Notes: generated by a model not told the origin, from the letters alone. A stretch of DNA of 64,000 bases from Flaccisagitta enflata (GCA_965153355.1 OZ231127.1:87420001-87484000); one strand, 5' to 3'. Positions 22,128-33,477 are shown, counted from the first letter of the stretch. Numbers and translations: made by a program.

Positions 22128-24518
22128 TCAGATGTCTTCTTTGTGTTTCTCGGGGTCTTCCCTATGGAAGACAGTGTTGTGCCTTTTGCCGCACTCGTTG
22201 CACTCGATGTTCTCGGGGCACTTTGCTGACAGATGTCCGTGTGCGAAGCACAAGTAGCATAAACCATTTTTCTTGACAAGGTCATGCTTTTCAGTGTCTG
22301 AGCGTTTCAAGAACTCTCGACAACTGGACAGGTCATGGGTTCCAGTCTTGCAGGCAACACAGCTCTTTGGTGTGGTGCCTCTGGGGCTGGTCGAACTGTC
22401 TGCATCTTTACCACCAGGCTTGGATGCAGAAGCATAGGTCTTGGAAGGGTTTGCTTTGGGTGATCCCTTGTTCTTGGGCTTTGAGGTCATTGTTGCAGCA
22501 ACCTCTGCTCCAGTTGCAGCAATCTGGGCTGAAGTTGCGGCGACTTTGGATCCTTTAGCACCTTTGCCTGCACCTTCTTTGGTGGCAGGTGCTGGGGTGT
22601 CTAGCAATCCTGCTTTGCACATCAGAATTTTGTTGGCCTTCCTCAGGTAGTTGACGAAGTCCAAGAAACCAAGTTCCCTGACTGAAGGGTCATTGAACCT
22701 CCTTTCTTCATTGTCTTCGATGATTTTGGCCCACTTGTGGGCAAAGAAGGGGAGTTTCTTGCTGAGAATATCCCTGTAGGTTTCTCTCGTTGAGAAAGTC
22801 CTCTCACGGTCTGTCTCAACTGCGCGTCTGTGGACTTGCTCAAGTTTTAAGACAAGGCCACGGATTGATTCTGAGTCCTTCTGGTCGAGTTTGCCACCAG
22901 TCAGAAGCCCATCCAGCATCTGTCTGGCGGTGAGGACCCTCTGGCCATATTCTCGTCGAAGATGGGCCTTGGCTTTTCTCAAAGCTTCTGAAGGATCCTT
23001 CTCGTTGTCATACTGAGTGACCGCGATTTTGGCGTTACCGTGAGTCCAAAATTTCAGCTCAGAGAAGACCATTTGGTCGGTCACCCCATCAAGTTTGGTG
23101 ACCGTCTCAAACTGGTTCATGAAGGATTCAAAGTCTTGGAAGTCATCGCCTGAGAAACGATTTTCTTTGGGAGGACGCCCTTGAATCATAAGGTCTCTAG
23201 CGTGGGATCTAAGATTCACTGTAAGAAGTGACTGGATTGGATTGCCCCCTTGCAACAAGGAGGGTGTGGCTGCCAAGCCTAGATGGCTTCCAGCCTGTGA
23301 AGGTGATGGAGATGGTGCAGCACCATTTGGAAAGAATGGTGGTGCGCCTGGCTGCAAGTTTGGAGGGGGTGTTTGCTGTCTAAACTCCTGTCGAATTTGT
23401 TGCATCTGCTGCATCTGCTGCTGCATCTGCTGCTGTGACTGCTGCATCTGTTGGGACTGCAGCTGCATCTGTTGTTGCATTTGTTGAATCAATTGCAACA
23501 GCTGGGGATCTTGTGATTGCTGCTGCGGCATTGGGATATGCGGCTGCTGCACGAAGGGTTGATGCTGCTGCACACCTGCAGGGGTTGATTGGTGTGTTGC
23601 AGATCTGGGGGTGTGGTTAAGCAAAGGGGGTGTGCGGGTCAGGGCCGCTGCAGGGGTCGAAGTTGAGGGTTGGAATTGAGTCTGATTGTCAACCCAATCG
23701 CGAGTTAGGCTTGCTCTTTGGGATGCTAACTCTTGGTCATTTTCTTGTTGGTCGCGAAGTCGTGCTTGTTCAAGTGAGTCGGCATTTCGCATTTCTGCAC
23801 TCAGGCGCCTCTGTCTTCTCTCAAGCTCTCTTTGTTCAAATTGGTGCTCCCTTTCTATCCGCTCTCTTTCCACCTGGAGTTGATCAGCTTCAGATTCAAG
23901 TCTGAGGCGTGAATCGTCGATTTGCCTTTGGGCTGCTTGGGCGGCTGCCTCAGCATCTAAATGACGAGAAGCGGATGGGGACACGGAGCTGTGGCCTCTA
24001 GACCCTGAACCAGAGACGTGGTCTCTAGTTTCGAAAAATTCTGAGGCGGCACCGTGGGAGTGGCGGCTACTGAGAGGGAGGGAGACCTCGGACAGAGGAC
24101 GGGTTGAGCGATGTGTGGTCTCTCGTCCTGGATAGAGGAGAGCCTCAACATCCTCATCAGGTGGAGGAGGAGCGTTTCTTTCCTCATCCTGGGTTCTGTT
24201 TCCCCTAGATTCATCCGCGTGAATCTGGGGCTGTATGGGTTCATAGTTTGAAAGCAGTGTGTCAGCTCTAGTCAGTGCATCTCTGACACGGCCGGCCAAC
24301 TGTTCAGGGGCATTGTTCATGGACCGAAGGTCATTAGCTGTCTGTTCTATGGTGATTAGCATTTGGTTTACATGCTGAATCAGGGGCTGGTCATTTGAAC
24401 CAACTGCCCTTTCATGGTCATTCATGAAAAGGTCGACAGTACGGTTGATCTCTTGAATCAACCGACGTGCCATGCGGTCTCCAGGGACTGGGTCTGCAAA
24501 AACCGACTTTGAGGCCAT
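22128..24518 (-). CDS. gag: BEL/Pao Gag
   Basis: 796 codons from the ATG at 24518 to a TGA at 22130-22128. The N-terminal third is polar and helical. A charged coiled-coil region (Arg/Glu/Gln rich) lies at roughly 195-290, then a Gln/Met-rich stretch at about 330-400. The capsid-like DUF1759 region at about 440-600 includes LKFWTHGNAKIAVTQYDNE-type residues. The C-terminus has three zinc knuckles: CX2CX4HX4C (CVAC..H..C), CYLCFAHGHLSAKC, and CNECGKRHNTVFH (CX2CX3HX4H). Family role: assembly of the virus-like particle and RNA packaging. The protease frame continues in phase immediately after the stop codon. Confidence 0.93.
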   Translation of the reverse strand: MASKSVFADPVPGDRMARRLIQEINRTVDLFMNDHERAVGSNDQPLIQHVNQMLITIEQTANDLRSMNNAPEQLAGRVRDALTRADTLLSNYEPIQPQIHADESRGNRTQDEERNAPPPPDEDVEALLYPGRETTHRSTRPLSEVSLPLSSRHSHGAASEFFETRDHVSGSGSRGHSSVSPSASRHLDAEAAAQAAQRQIDDSRLRLESEADQLQVERERIEREHQFEQRELERRQRRLSAEMRNADSLEQARLRDQQENDQELASQRASLTRDWVDNQTQFQPSTSTPAAALTRTPPLLNHTPRSATHQSTPAGVQQHQPFVQQPHIPMPQQQSQDPQLLQLIQQMQQQMQLQSQQMQQSQQQMQQQMQQMQQIRQEFRQQTPPPNLQPGAPPFFPNGAAPSPSPSQAGSHLGLAATPSLLQGGNPIQSLLTVNLRSHARDLMIQGRPPKENRFSGDDFQDFESFMNQFETVTKLDGVTDQMVFSELKFWTHGNAKIAVTQYDNEKDPSEALRKAKAHLRREYGQRVLTARQMLDGLLTGGKLDQKDSESIRGLVLKLEQVHRRAVETDRERTFSTRETYRDILSKKLPFFAHKWAKIIEDNEERRFNDPSVRELGFLDFVNYLRKANKILMCKAGLLDTPAPATKEGAGKGAKGSKVAATSAQIAATGAEVAATMTSKPKNKGSPKANPSKTYASASKPGGKDADSSTSPRGTTPKSCVACKTGTHDLSSCREFLKRSDTEKHDLVKKNGLCYLCFAHGHLSAKCPENIECNECGKRHNTVFHREDPEKHKEDI

Positions 24519-24607
24519 AGTCTCTTTGAGGGGGGGGTCAAAGAGTCAATGAGTAAGCTCAATTCTCGTTCAAAATGACGGAAAAGAGTCTCGGGAGGGT
24601 TTCTATG

Positions 24608-24671
<64 letters not shown>

Positions 24672-25153
24672 ATGGTTCTAAATCGGGCGTGACCCGTAGT
24701 TAGAAACTAGGGCCAAGCAATCAACGATTCTCTGCTCAGTCAGTCTTGCTGCTGAGCAAAGAGAAAAAAAATGGAATAGGGAAACGCTTTTCTGTTCTAG
24801 GCAGAATCGCGGGAACAAGAGGGAAAGCGCGCTAACCTGCTCGTATTCAAGATACGGCAGGACAGCGGCAACCAAAATCGAAAAAGAGCGCGCGAACCCA
24901 CTCGTATTCAAAGGTACGGCAGGACCGCGGCAGGGAAATTCGAAAATACGCGCGTAATACTTACAGCCGAAGCGCGTAAATCGATGATCGATGAAGACGA
25001 GGAATACAAAAGTCGAGTTCTGTTTTTCTCTTTTCCGCGCCGTCGATGACGATGAAGAATAACCGCGGCAATGGAGATCGTTTGTAATTGTTAAAGTCGT
25101 AGAGCATAGAAAGGGGCCGAAAATCATAAGGGATAATACCAATAAGTATTGAA
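24519..25153 (-). other. BEL/Pao 5' leader
   Basis: 635 bp between the 5' LTR and the gag ATG, with a (CT)n/(GA)n tract at 24609-24668 and a duplicated ~60-bp block around 24825-24925 (CGTATTCAA..TACGGCAGGAC twice). A 154-codon minus frame crosses it but shows no domain. Confidence 0.7.
25130..25141 (-). promoter_or_regulatory. Possible primer-binding site
   Basis: TGGTATTATCCC on the element strand, 12 bp inside the 5' LTR. It begins with the TGG expected for pairing with a tRNA CCA end, but the offset is large and no tRNA is identified. Confidence 0.2.
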
Positions 25154-25589
25154 TGTTTGGTCTGATATCAAAAAATGTACTAAATAGCGCCCTTTCTATG
25201 TCCCTATCTAGTTTGTCAGAGTCGAAATGAGCCGTAAACGTATTAGAATGAAAGAAGGTTTGTTCACTTCTTCGCTATCATCGAGGATAGATTCAATACT
25301 GCAAAAGAAATGAGTTACAGAGACACATTATTAAAACCTAGAAAATCAGTCAATATGTCAATCAATCGGTCAAGCAATCGTCAATCAAGCATACAATCAA
25401 TCAATCGTAACTAAATACACACCTTGTTTATGGCTGATAACGATTCGAGTTCATTAAAACAATTCATAAAAGTAAAATCGAAGAGCATTTCATTTAAGCG
25501 TCCTTTGGTGTACAATACGCGATACGAAGTGAATGTAAGGCTTTGTTGATCTTGCGCATCAGCATCGTCTTTCGAGACTGCACCGAACA
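25154..25589 (-). repeat. 5' LTR (element orientation)
   Basis: 436 bp, same as 16959-17394; the right neighbour TCTAA completes the target duplication. Confidence 0.95.
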
Positions 25590-25594
25590 TCTAA
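25590..25594. other. Target-site duplication, right
   Basis: TCTAA, matching 16954-16958. Confidence 0.9.
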
Positions 25595-25990
25595 TAAATC
25601 GTGTTACTCGTCATTTCATTTATTATCATATTCATCCGCGGTTGGGTCAATAGGAGCTTGGGATAGGTCTGATAGAGCTAGGGATAGGTCTAAGAATTAA
25701 TCACGCCGGCGCACCGTCTTGGCCCGTGTATCCGGCCTTGTTCTATAGTCCCTACCGTCGCGTCACTTCCGCCCATCATTCCGTTTTTTTTTTTTTTTTT
25801 CTTTTTTTTTTTTTGTTGTTTTTTTTTTTTTTGTCGCAGACTCGTGCGACTCCATATAGGAGGCTTGATCCCTTTATCGGTTCGTCGGTCCATCCGTAAG
25901 ACCATCCGTAAGACCGTCCGTCCGTCGCTGTTCTCTCAACTCGAACACCTCTTTTGCTTGCTGGTTTTAACGTTGAAATACCCCACACAC
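25595..25990. repeat. Family B remainder and family A-like fragments with poly-T
   Basis: TAGGTCTGATAGAGCT units continue the interrupted family B copy to about 25690. CCCGTGTATCCGGCCTTGTT at 25723-25742 is a family A end. A poly-T stretch (25784-25833) is followed by GTCGCAGACTCGTGCGACTC and a (CCGT)-like block, a diverged family A start. Confidence 0.6.
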
Positions 25991-26239
25991 CATTTCACGA
26001 TTCTCCGATATCACGAAGAATGAGAAGTCATTGTCTCACAAGAAGATTCCACGTGTAACGGAAAACCATTAATAATCCGTGGAACTGGAAGAAGAGACAT
26101 CTTACAAATCTTCGTGGAAGAGACATCTCGATCTTACAGATCTTTCAAGTTGTGACGGAATTCGACGAACCGGAAAACGAATAAATGGCTTACAACGTCG
26201 CCTCTCGCTGACGGTCGGGCTGTCTGCCTTTATCACACG
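25991..26239. other. Unassigned, internally repetitive
   Basis: ATCTTACA..ATCTT..CGTGGAAGAGACATC occurs twice (26098-26145). No gene recognised. Confidence 0.35.
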
Positions 26240-26390
26240 GTCTCTGTCTGTCTGTCTATGTCTGTGTCTGTTTGTGTCTGTCTGTAACTGTCCGTGACTG
26301 TCCATGTCTGCCAGTGTTTGTCGGTGTCTCTCTGTTTGTCTGTGTCTGTCTGTGTTGGCCTGTATCTGTATCTCTGTGACTGCAGGTGAT
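26240..26390. repeat. (TCTG)n-type degenerate array
   Basis: Mixed GTCTGTCTG and GTGTCTG units. Confidence 0.85.
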
Positions 26391-26577
26391 GAGATACATG
26401 CACACGTTTGAAAAAAAAGATATCGGAGACAGACGGACAGACGAGTAAAAGATCATCTGGGCATAGGCCTATCTAGTTATCATCTTGTCCTTATCTTACA
26501 GGATCAAATCAACCATCAAGGATTCTTCGTGACCCAAAGATGTTGGATAACCCTCCCTAAGCCTAATCGATGGCAGC

Positions 26578-26580
<3 letters not shown>

Positions 26581-26647
<67 letters not shown>
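26581..26647. repeat. (GA)n microsatellite
   Basis: Perfect GA run. Confidence 0.97.
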
Positions 26648-26649
<2 letters not shown>

Positions 26650-26787
26650 CTGAAGGAAGGGGATTGATGAAGATTGATCAATCAGCTGATCAACTGTTCG
26701 GATGACACTCTAACGTACTACGGACCATGAAGGTTGATCGGTCATTTGACCAACAGACTGCGAAATGGGCAACGCCTGAAAAGAGCG

Positions 26788-26950
26788 TCATTTGGAGGAG
26801 GAGGAGGAAATGGAGGAAGAAGGGAGGAAGGGGAAGAAGAAAGGAGCAATAGAATGCCAGGGGAGGGGGAGACAGAAGATAAGGAGGAGGAATTGGAGGA
26901 GGAAGGGGTAGAGGAAGAAAAGAAAGAAGAGAGCATGAAGAAGGGAACAT
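26788..26950. repeat. GGA/GAA-rich purine tract
   Basis: Almost pure purine for about 160 bp on the plus strand. Confidence 0.9.
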
Positions 26951-28408
26951 AACGTTAGGGGAGGATAGGTTGGAATGTGGTGATGAGAGGGGAGGGAATG
27001 GATGAAAAGGAATGGGCCTCTAGAGGGAATTGAAAGATACGGCTATGATGGCTGTCTGGTAACGAGATGGTAAGGAGAGTGCTAGCAAGAAGGTTGGGTC
27101 ATGAGGTCTGTCTAATGATGAGACGGTAACGCCAGTGTTAGAAGGGAGGTGGGAGGATGGGGCCAATAGAGCTGTCTGATAATGAGATGGTGAGGGGAGT
27201 TTATTAATGGAGGTGGAAAAGTGGATGGAATCTGATGGCCGGCTCTTCGAGATTGAGTTTGTTTGAAAATAGGAAAGGGTAATTGTGTGATAGATTAGCC
27301 GAAGAAATGTATGGTTATCAATGAATACAAAATGAATACTGAAGATTAAAAATGGTTCAAGAGGGGATTTCTTTTTATAAGATTGATGAAGGCATTTGTG
27401 GTAACCGAGTGGGCACTAATAGAAAGCTAAAGACGAACAAACATGAAGGCAGCCAAACAGAGGATACGAGAGGGAAGAAAAACAGACATATTATCAATAC
27501 GACAGGCAGAGGGAGGAGACGAGGGACAAGACACACTGACAGACAGATATACAAGCAGACATAGGCGCGGAAGAGTCGAAGAAAGTTTTCATTAAAGAAC
27601 TGAGATCAAAATTTGAGCCAAGTGGTTGAGAGGTGAAATTAACGACCACATTCCCTGCATTTGACTCGTTCACCAGCACAGTACTGAAGTCTAGAACATA
27701 TGCACTTGGTCCATCCGTATGTTCCACTCACTCGACTCGGGATTGCCATTTACTAATATATGTTGTTGTATTGAAATCCCCCTGGTCTCTCACTATTGTC
27801 CACTTTTCCTTTTTGCCTGCTCGTTAAGTGCTGAGACGTTCGGTCAGTAGAATAACAATGTAAGTTCTCTCGCTTAACCATAGCCATCTTTAACGTGATG
27901 CACCATGGACTGATTTGATGGAGAGCTGGAGCATGGCTGTAGTGTAGAAAAAACTAATGCGGGAGTATCAATTTACATAACTGTACGTTATGATTTTCAG
28001 TTTCATAGTTGATTATCATTATTGTGAATTTCGCCCTGGGGCGATACTTCTTAATTGGCCAACAAAACATATTTTTCTTTGATGAGTATTTCATTTTCAA
28101 GGAGTACCAGTCGGAAAAAGTATAGCATCATTAAAAAGCCCCATTTGTTGAATCTAGTTGATGAATGAATACGAGAACTATCATGGTAGGATATTAGTAT
28201 TGTGGAAGTTGAATGGCTGATATTCAAGACTGACAATGAAAATGACTGGATTTGGTATCGCTTTAGCGCAAAGTGAGCTGTTTAGCTATTTTGGTGTCCA
28301 GAAGAGAAATGAGGTCAACAACAAATCATGAAAGTCATGCAACGCACGCGCGCACATTTGGAATAATGTATTGGCTCAACCATCTGTAAAAGAGTGCAAG
28401 CAAGGGAG

Positions 28409-28410
<2 letters not shown>
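26951..28410. other. Mostly unassigned, with a degenerate ~70-bp repeat
   Basis: GCTGTCTGRTAAYGAGATGG-like sequence recurs three times between 27047 and 27205. A minus-strand frame at 27569-27727 (Asn/Ser/Val rich, not repetitive) has some coding look but no family match and no convincing splice sites. Confidence 0.35.

Positions 28411-28461
<51 letters not shown>
28411..28461. repeat. (GA)n microsatellite
   Basis: Perfect GA run. Confidence 0.97.
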
Positions 28462-28464
<3 letters not shown>

Positions 28465-28744
28465 TAGGTAAAGAAAGAAGGATAATTACCATGAATTAGA
28501 AAGTTGAACAGTTGTATAGACAAGAGGCAGATTCAAAGAGACGAAGACATATACTGAGATAGGCGAAGAAAAGTGATGTAGAAATTGCCGCTCAGCTCAG
28601 TAGAATCCAAACAACAGTCCCAACGAGCGGATATCGATAATTGAAAAGCAAATTGGCAATCATATGAAACTTATTATGGACCATCAATGAAAGATGCATA
28701 TCACTGTTAAATCATGCAACGCTTTGCTGAGTTTTTTTTTTCAC

Positions 28745-29025
28745 GCAGAAACAAAGTCAGTCTGAACATTCCCTTAATTTCTATCTCGCAGAAACAAAGT
28801 CAGTCTGAACATTCCCTTCATTTCTATCTCGCAGAAACAAAGTCAGTCTGAACATTCCCTTCATTTCTATCTCGCAGAAACAAAGTCAGTCTGAACATTC
28901 CCTTCATTTCTATCTCGCAGAAACAAAGTCAGTCTGAACATTCCCTTCATTTCTATCTCGCAGAAACAAAGTCAGTCTGAACATTCCCTTCATTTCTATC
29001 TCGCAGAAACAAAGTCAGTCTGAAC
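28745..29025. repeat. 43-bp minisatellite
   Basis: About 6.5 nearly identical units beginning CGCAGAAACAAAGTCAGTCT. The array resumes at 29484 for about one and a half diverged units. Confidence 0.95.
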
Positions 29026-29483
29026 CAGAGGAGGAAGGAGGCTGGTAATGTCTAAAGAGCTCTTTTAGGGTACGACTATTTTCTATTGAACGAATTCTAC
29101 CTCTTAGTTATGATTTTTGAACTTTTTATGGTCAGAAAAAGTCAGTATCAAGAAATTCTTCGTTCAATTTGTAATCTTTGATTACTAACGAAACCCAATT
29201 TTTATGTGTCATAGTGCACATGAGGATGAAGTGAAATATTGATGAGTTATCTTTTGCTACATTTTGTTAAGAACAATAAAATGTTTCCTCAACCTCTTCT
29301 GTGACAATTGCCATAGCAATGTGACTTTTTAATCTTTAATATTACTAAGATTAATTCTAGCGATCTTCCTAGGCCGTAAGAATTGATTTGACACCAGATT
29401 CATCTTAGTTGGACATGAATTTGTGTGAAACAAGGAAAAAATTAATTCTTACGGCATGTTCGGGGGGTTGCCGGCCCCCCCTG
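29026..29483. mobile_element. DNA transposon-like insertion in the 43-bp minisatellite, 458 bp
   Basis: Ends are CAGAGGAGGAAGG and CCGGCCCCCCCTG, an imperfect terminal inverted repeat. They are flanked by AGTCTGAAC at 29017-29025 and 29484-29492. That 9-mer is part of the minisatellite unit, so chance alignment is possible, but the array is clearly split here. Ends starting CAG with an 8-9-bp duplication suit hAT-like non-autonomous elements. Confidence 0.55.
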
Positions 29484-29590
29484 AGTCTGAACATTCCCTT
29501 CATTTCTATCTCTCAGAAACAATATAGTATGAACATTCATTTTCCTTCTCAATCTCTTTCCTTCTTTCCTTCTTTCCTTCTTTTCCACAG

Positions 29591-29694
29591 AGACGAAAAC
29601 GAGTTTCGCCAAAAAACGAATTCCTTGACATGGGACTCAAATCCTGGGAAAAACGCCCCAAATGACTTCAGGTCAATGGCATTAGTGGCGGAAG
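29591..29694 (+). CDS. Putative internal exon, 104 bp
   Basis: Clear splice signals: a pyrimidine-rich CTTCTTTTCCACAG acceptor ending at 29590 and a GAAG|GTAAGT donor at 29694/29695. One of the three frames is open throughout and encodes about 34 non-repetitive residues including TWDSNPGKNAPNDFRSMALV. It begins with the last base of a codon and ends with the first base of the next. That fits a two-base overhang from the exon ending at 13632 and the two-base start of the exon at 32187. No family is recognised. A (GA)n tract starts 17 bp past the donor. Confidence 0.42.
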
Positions 29695-29710
29695 GTAAGT
29701 GAGTAAGTTC

Positions 29711-29798
<88 letters not shown>

Positions 29799-29833
29799 CA
29801 GAGAGAGAGAGAGAGAGACAGAGAGACTGACAT

Positions 29834-29886
<53 letters not shown>

Positions 29887-29892
29887 GAGAGA
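29711..29892. repeat. (GA)n-(GACA)n compound microsatellite
   Basis: GA tract to about 29828, then (CAGA)n to about 29883, followed by a short GA run. Confidence 0.97.
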
Positions 29893-30600
29893 GAGTGACA
29901 TACAGACAGACAAACAGAGAAACTTACAGACTAACAGATTGGATTGACAGACGGAGGGAGAGACAGACAGACACATATAAACAAAGACTCAAACAGACAT
30001 CCAAATTCATTTGTCTTTTGACTAAAGCAGAAAAAGAGTCGACAAAGTGCTGATTATTCTCTATGCTCATTGTGATGACATGAGAATTCCATTATCGCTC
30101 TTAAAATAAAAATCATTTCTAACCTAAGTAATAGAAAGGAAATGAAAAATCTAAAGGACAACGACAGAGGGGAGGCTAAAGGCATGGGTAAAAGTAAAGC
30201 ATGAGAGAAAGAATTGATGTTAGACAAAATAAAGAGGGACAGTGTTTATTGTAAAGTGAGATCCTTACAATGTTAGCAACTATGTTCACAAGATTATCGG
30301 GAGATTTGGTTGGAGTATTTCAATTTCATTTGAATCTATTTCACTTTATTTCATTTCGGAGAAACGATACATAGTTTGGCTAGATCTGTGGTGTTTTCAC
30401 GGATTTTTGTGATGTTTTGATAGTTTTGGTGGGAAAGGGTGGTGATGTTTTGATGCTAGGTCAATAAGTCCTTTTTTGGATTTTTTTAGTTTGAGTTTGG
30501 ATTCTAATTTGTCATGAGCGGTTTCCATTTTCTTTTGACCCAAGATTGAAAAAAAAAATGTTGTATTTATAAAGATTTATGATGAGTTTATAGACTTAGG
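29893..30600. other. AT-rich, nothing recognised
   Basis: No repeat family or gene is seen. Confidence 0.35.
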
Positions 30601-30602
30601 TA

Positions 30603-30779
30603 CAATTAAATCCCGCTCTAACCGGTTTTGAGGGCCTAATGATTTTTATTGGTTGAAGGAGATATTCTGTTATATCCAACATAGAAAATAAAAGAAAACT
30701 GATTGAAAAGAATAGGAGAAAGTATCTGTTATAGACGGGATTCTGTTAGAAGCGGGTCCGTTGGAGCAGGGTTCAACTG
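30603..30779. mobile_element. Tc1/mariner-type MITE, 177 bp
   Basis: Right end, reverse complemented, reads CAGTTGAACCCTGCTCCAAC; the left end reads CAATTAAATCCCGCTCTAAC. Both are flanked by TA (30601-30602 and 30780-30781). CAGTTGAA-type termini with TA duplication are typical of mariner-like elements. No transposase. Confidence 0.7.
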
Positions 30780-31001
30780 TATCAGGTATAGTTTAAAGTG
30801 AAATATTTAGCTGTTGAATTACAGAACACCTGCCTCACTGTACATTGTAGATGAACAAATGATCATTGGATGAAAAGGGGAAAAAGCTGAATGAAAAAGA
30901 AACGAAAGACAGAAAATAAGATAAAAACAGGACAGTCAGATAGAAATGAATAGAATGACACAAGAAGAGCAGAATAACGAAAGAATGCGAAACAGAAAGA
31001 T

Positions 31002-31209
31002 AACAAGGCCGGATACACGGCTACCGAAGTCGCGTGCGGGTTGGCAGGGGCCATATTTGAGGTCACTTGACCATTTGCGCAGGAGCAGTGACGTCAAAAA
31101 AAAAAAAAGAATTAAAAAAAAGTAAAATGTGACCGACCAACCGACCAACCAACCGACCGACCGACATACGGACAAAGCGGGTTGTAGAGTCGCGTGCACG
31201 CGACTAAAA
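31002..31209 (-). mobile_element. Family A element, near full length
   Basis: Both ends intact. Contains GGGGCCATATTTGAGGTCAC and a mixed (CCGA/CCAA)n array at 31130-31165. Confidence 0.8.
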
Positions 31210-31469
31210 GAAGAGAAAGACAAAAAGAAAAGGAAATTTATCGTTGGCACATAGAAGGAAATCAGAAATCCAAGGGACAAAATGAGGCAATTATTGCTTA
31301 ATCGATTCTGGCCAAAATCGCTGATTGTGGAATTCCCAGAATAGTATTTGTCTCATCATTTATGTCAAAAAGAGTCGCATCATAGGATGATTTTTTGTAA
31401 AATCACGTCTGCAAAGCATCACAAAAAATACTGACAAAGAGCAAATTCAAAGAACAACAAATATTAGAA

Positions 31470-31625
31470 TGATGGATAGATAGATGGATGGATAGATGGA
31501 TGGATGGATGGATGGATAGATAGATGGATGGATAGATGGATGGATGGATGGATGGATGGATGGATGGATGGATGGATGGATAGATGGATGGATGGATGGA
31601 TGGACGGATGGATCTAGGGATGGAT
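31470..31625. repeat. (GGAT)n/(GATA)n microsatellite
   Basis: GATG and GATA tetranucleotides interspersed. Confidence 0.96.
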
Positions 31626-32140
31626 AGAGCCTGATATACTGAGAAATTCATTGACTATTTGCAAATTCATTGCAAATTCATTGACTATTTGCAAAATTTG
31701 CAAACAAAATGATCACATATGATAATGATAATGATCATGACTGTTACATATAGGAAATTAGGAATGCTCCTTAAATCTGCAGACCAAAAAAGGTATCAAA
31801 ACTGAAACCAATCACACACATTTTTTTCTGATTTTCACCATGGCCTTGCTTATCAATTTCGATTGTTAGATGATTCAAAGTGATACCATTATATTATACA
31901 GCAATCAACAGCAGTTTAACTTCTTTACCAAGCTTGTTCCCATTCGAATATTCGCGTTGCGTCGGTCTCCAGCGTGGTATTCCTTTGTGTGTTTAACTGC
32001 GCGTGATTTAGGCTATCTAAACCGCAGATTTGCCGCTCCAGATGCTATCCTAATCTTTTTTTTTTCGCCCTTTCTCTCTCTTTTGCCCTTCTTTTAATTT
32101 TGTGTCTATCATTCTTTGAATCTGTCTAAGTGTCTACCTT

Positions 32141-32143
<3 letters not shown>
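31626..32143. other. Unassigned
   Basis: A short direct repeat of a TTCATTGACTATTTGCAAA-type sequence at 31647-31700; otherwise nothing recognised. Confidence 0.35.

Positions 32144-32182
<39 letters not shown>
32144..32182 (+). repeat. (CT)n microsatellite serving as a polypyrimidine tract
   Basis: Perfect CT run ending in CTCCCAG, the putative acceptor of the next exon. Confidence 0.9.
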
Positions 32183-32184
<2 letters not shown>

Positions 32185-32186
32185 AG

Positions 32187-32361
32187 GTGGCATCCCCATG
32201 GCAGGTCGTCCGCAGTTGCCGCCCCTGCCCGCGCCATTAAGCCGGTCATCCCGAGGCCGTGGATCCGTAGCCACGGATTGTCAGTTCAACTTCGATCTGC
32301 CCGCCAGCCAGCGAGAGGCTTGTTATTTTCATCAGCATTGGCTTGGAACTAGCTGCAGCAG
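32187..32361 (+). CDS. Putative exon, 175 bp
   Basis: GC-rich island between SSRs, with acceptor (CT)nCCCAG at 32186 and a weak CAG|GTTGGT donor at 32361/32362. The frame in phase with the exon at 29591 is open for the whole length and includes MAGRPQLPPLPAPLSRSSR and a Cys/His-bearing segment (CYFHQHWLGTSC). The exon ends after two bases of a codon. The ATG at 32198 could alternatively be a translation start. No homology is recognised. The frame stays open past the donor to 32434, so an unspliced or longer form is possible. Confidence 0.33.
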
Positions 32362-32437
32362 GTTGGTTTACACAGCAGTATGGTCGGTGTCCTGCTCTTT
32401 GCTTCTAACGTTTCAGGTCGATCATTGGTCTTAATAA

Positions 32438-32962
<525 letters not shown>

Positions 32963-33477
32963 TTTTTTCTTTTTTTTCGTCATTCTGCCATCAACCTAAT
33001 GACTTATCTGATTGAAAATGCCTCTTTAAAAACTTAAAGTCGGTAATAGCTATTAGCTAAAGTTTTCCAATTCTTTTTTTATGGACTGCATTTTTCCTCA
33101 TTTCCCCTTATTCATAGATTAGAATGAAATTAGAAAGCACTTAGATAGGATCACTGTCTGGGGAATCTCAAAGCGCAGATGCAGAATTGCAGATGGTCTC
33201 GATGACTATTTTGTCTGCGCTTAGCAGATGTCTTTCGTTCTTTCCTATTTTTTTCCCGACTCCTTCACCCTATCCCCCTCCTTCCCCACCGGCCCGACTA
33301 CTGTTCACTTGTCAGGTGTCTTTCCTTCTTGCCCTTATTTTTCCTTCCCCTCCACACTTACCCCCTCCTTCCCCACTGCGCCGGCCCGAACTTTAGATTT
33401 TAACCTTCTGTTCACTTTTCCATCTGCGACAGTTTTTAGTAATGTTCATTTTGGTATTGCTGCTGTTGCTAAAAATC
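32963..33477. other. Unassigned
   Basis: A near-duplicate CCC..TCCTTCCCCAC..CGGCCCGA block occurs at 33267-33298 and 33358-33388. No gene recognised. Confidence 0.35.

Larger units (their letters stand above)
16959..25589 (-). mobile_element. Complete BEL/Pao LTR retrotransposon, 8631 bp
   Basis: Two 436-bp LTRs, identical by eye, with TGTT..AACA-type ends, flanked by a 5-bp target duplication. Inside, on the minus strand, the order is 5' untranslated leader with a (CT)n tract, gag, protease, RT, RNase H, integrase and a 3' leader. No envelope-like frame with a signal peptide or membrane segment was seen between integrase and the 3' LTR, so this is a retrotransposon and not a provirus with env. 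LTR identity implies a recent insertion. Coding potential is nearly complete but is interrupted by one in-frame TGA and two frame changes. Confidence 0.95.

Noticed and set aside
24678-25142. 154-codon frame in the BEL/Pao leader
   Set aside because: No recognisable domain, placed upstream of gag in a region containing a duplicated block; likely incidental.
28745-29025. CRISPR-like array of 43-bp repeats
   Set aside because: Units are contiguous with no spacers, in a eukaryotic context; it is a minisatellite.
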